Shown here: positions 63,796 to 64,000 of the stretch, piece after piece | Position numbering within the stretch: the stretch's first letter is position 1 | Layout: every line of letters starts with the position of its first letter | Source of the DNA: Coriaria nepalensis | Lineage: Eukaryota; Streptophyta; Magnoliopsida; Cucurbitales; Coriariaceae | Length of the DNA stretch: 64,000 bases | Direction of reading: 5' to 3' | Assembly (NCBI GenBank): GCA_027186245.1 | Contig: CP114484.1 | Coordinates: 10,798,001 to 10,862,000, forward strand | Notes under the pieces: model-generated | Database searches by the model: none | The model's input: the letters and a program-made list of their open reading frames with translations, nothing else | Told to the model about the DNA's origin: nothing | Position numbers and translations under genes: made by a program

Positions 63796-64000
63796 AGGAA
63801 GAATCAACTGGGGATTAATGAAGTAGCTCAAATTTGTCTGCAACCACCTACAATTTCTGCGGCAAGCAGCCAATCTTCCTTCGGACTTGGGTTCGGGGCC
63901 AAAATAGAGCTTTCTATATAAAAAGACTACAGTTTTGATCTGTGATTATAACAATATTTACTGATTATAAAACTAAAAAATATATATTTTTTATAAATTT
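63796..64000. other. 3' flank of TL29
   Basis: Likely 3' UTR followed by AT-rich sequence to the window edge. Confidence 0.6.

Overview
This window is nuclear DNA from a flowering plant, most likely a eudicot. The genes have many short introns with GT..AG borders, the spacers are AT-rich, the proteins belong to land-plant families (DTX-type MATE, PEPKR2, ATL RING-H2, HD-Zip I, subgroup Ia bHLH, arabinogalactan protein, CYP81, TL29), and plant Ty1/copia and LINE remnants are present. I cannot name the species. Gene models were built by hand from reading frames and splice borders; for every intact gene the exon lengths sum to a whole number of codons.

Layout. 1-507 (-): first two coding exons of a PPOX1/PDX3-type NAD(P)HX epimerase running off the left edge. 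1645-3183 (+): Bet1/SFT1-like Qc-SNARE. 4197-6083 (-): PEPKR2-type kinase. 8673-11095 and 14796-17081 (+): two tandem DTX27-type MATE transporters with identical exon structure, separated by 3.7 kb that holds LINE and copia debris. 17922-18190 (-): broken 2-oxoglutarate dioxygenase exon. 22470-23680 (+): bHLH94/96-type factor. 24051-24315: a probable MITE. 24677-25522 (-): ATL RING-H2 protein. 26755-28226 (+): plastid-targeted coiled-coil protein of unknown function. 28330-29966 (-): CYP81 pseudogene. 31170-33256 (+): uncharacterised coiled-coil protein. 33745-35126 (+): damaged chloroplast RNP (two-RRM) gene. 35864-36277 (-): arabinogalactan protein.

38188-43145 (-): FAM91 homologue of 1005 aa. 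45407-49464 (+): queuine tRNA-ribosyltransferase catalytic subunit. 50811-51691 (+): HD-Zip I factor. 51937-53770: an orphan open frame and an internally deleted copia element. 55561-56001 (+): small CxxH/CxxC protein. 57075-60327 (+): O-fucosyltransferase-family protein with one GC-AG intron. 61225-63795 (+): thylakoid lumen protein TL29/APX4.

There is no operon-like organisation. The genes are unrelated housekeeping, trafficking, regulatory and plastid functions, as is normal for plant chromosomes. The accessory content lies in the spacers: three broken protein genes, at least two copia remnants, a LINE remnant, a MITE, a foldback repeat and one LTR-like block. I found no convincing new multi-gene system. 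The observations most worth checking are the chloroplast RNP locus with a 57-nt removable segment that contains its only early stop, the orphan open frame at 51937-52206, and the unnamed plastid coiled-coil protein.
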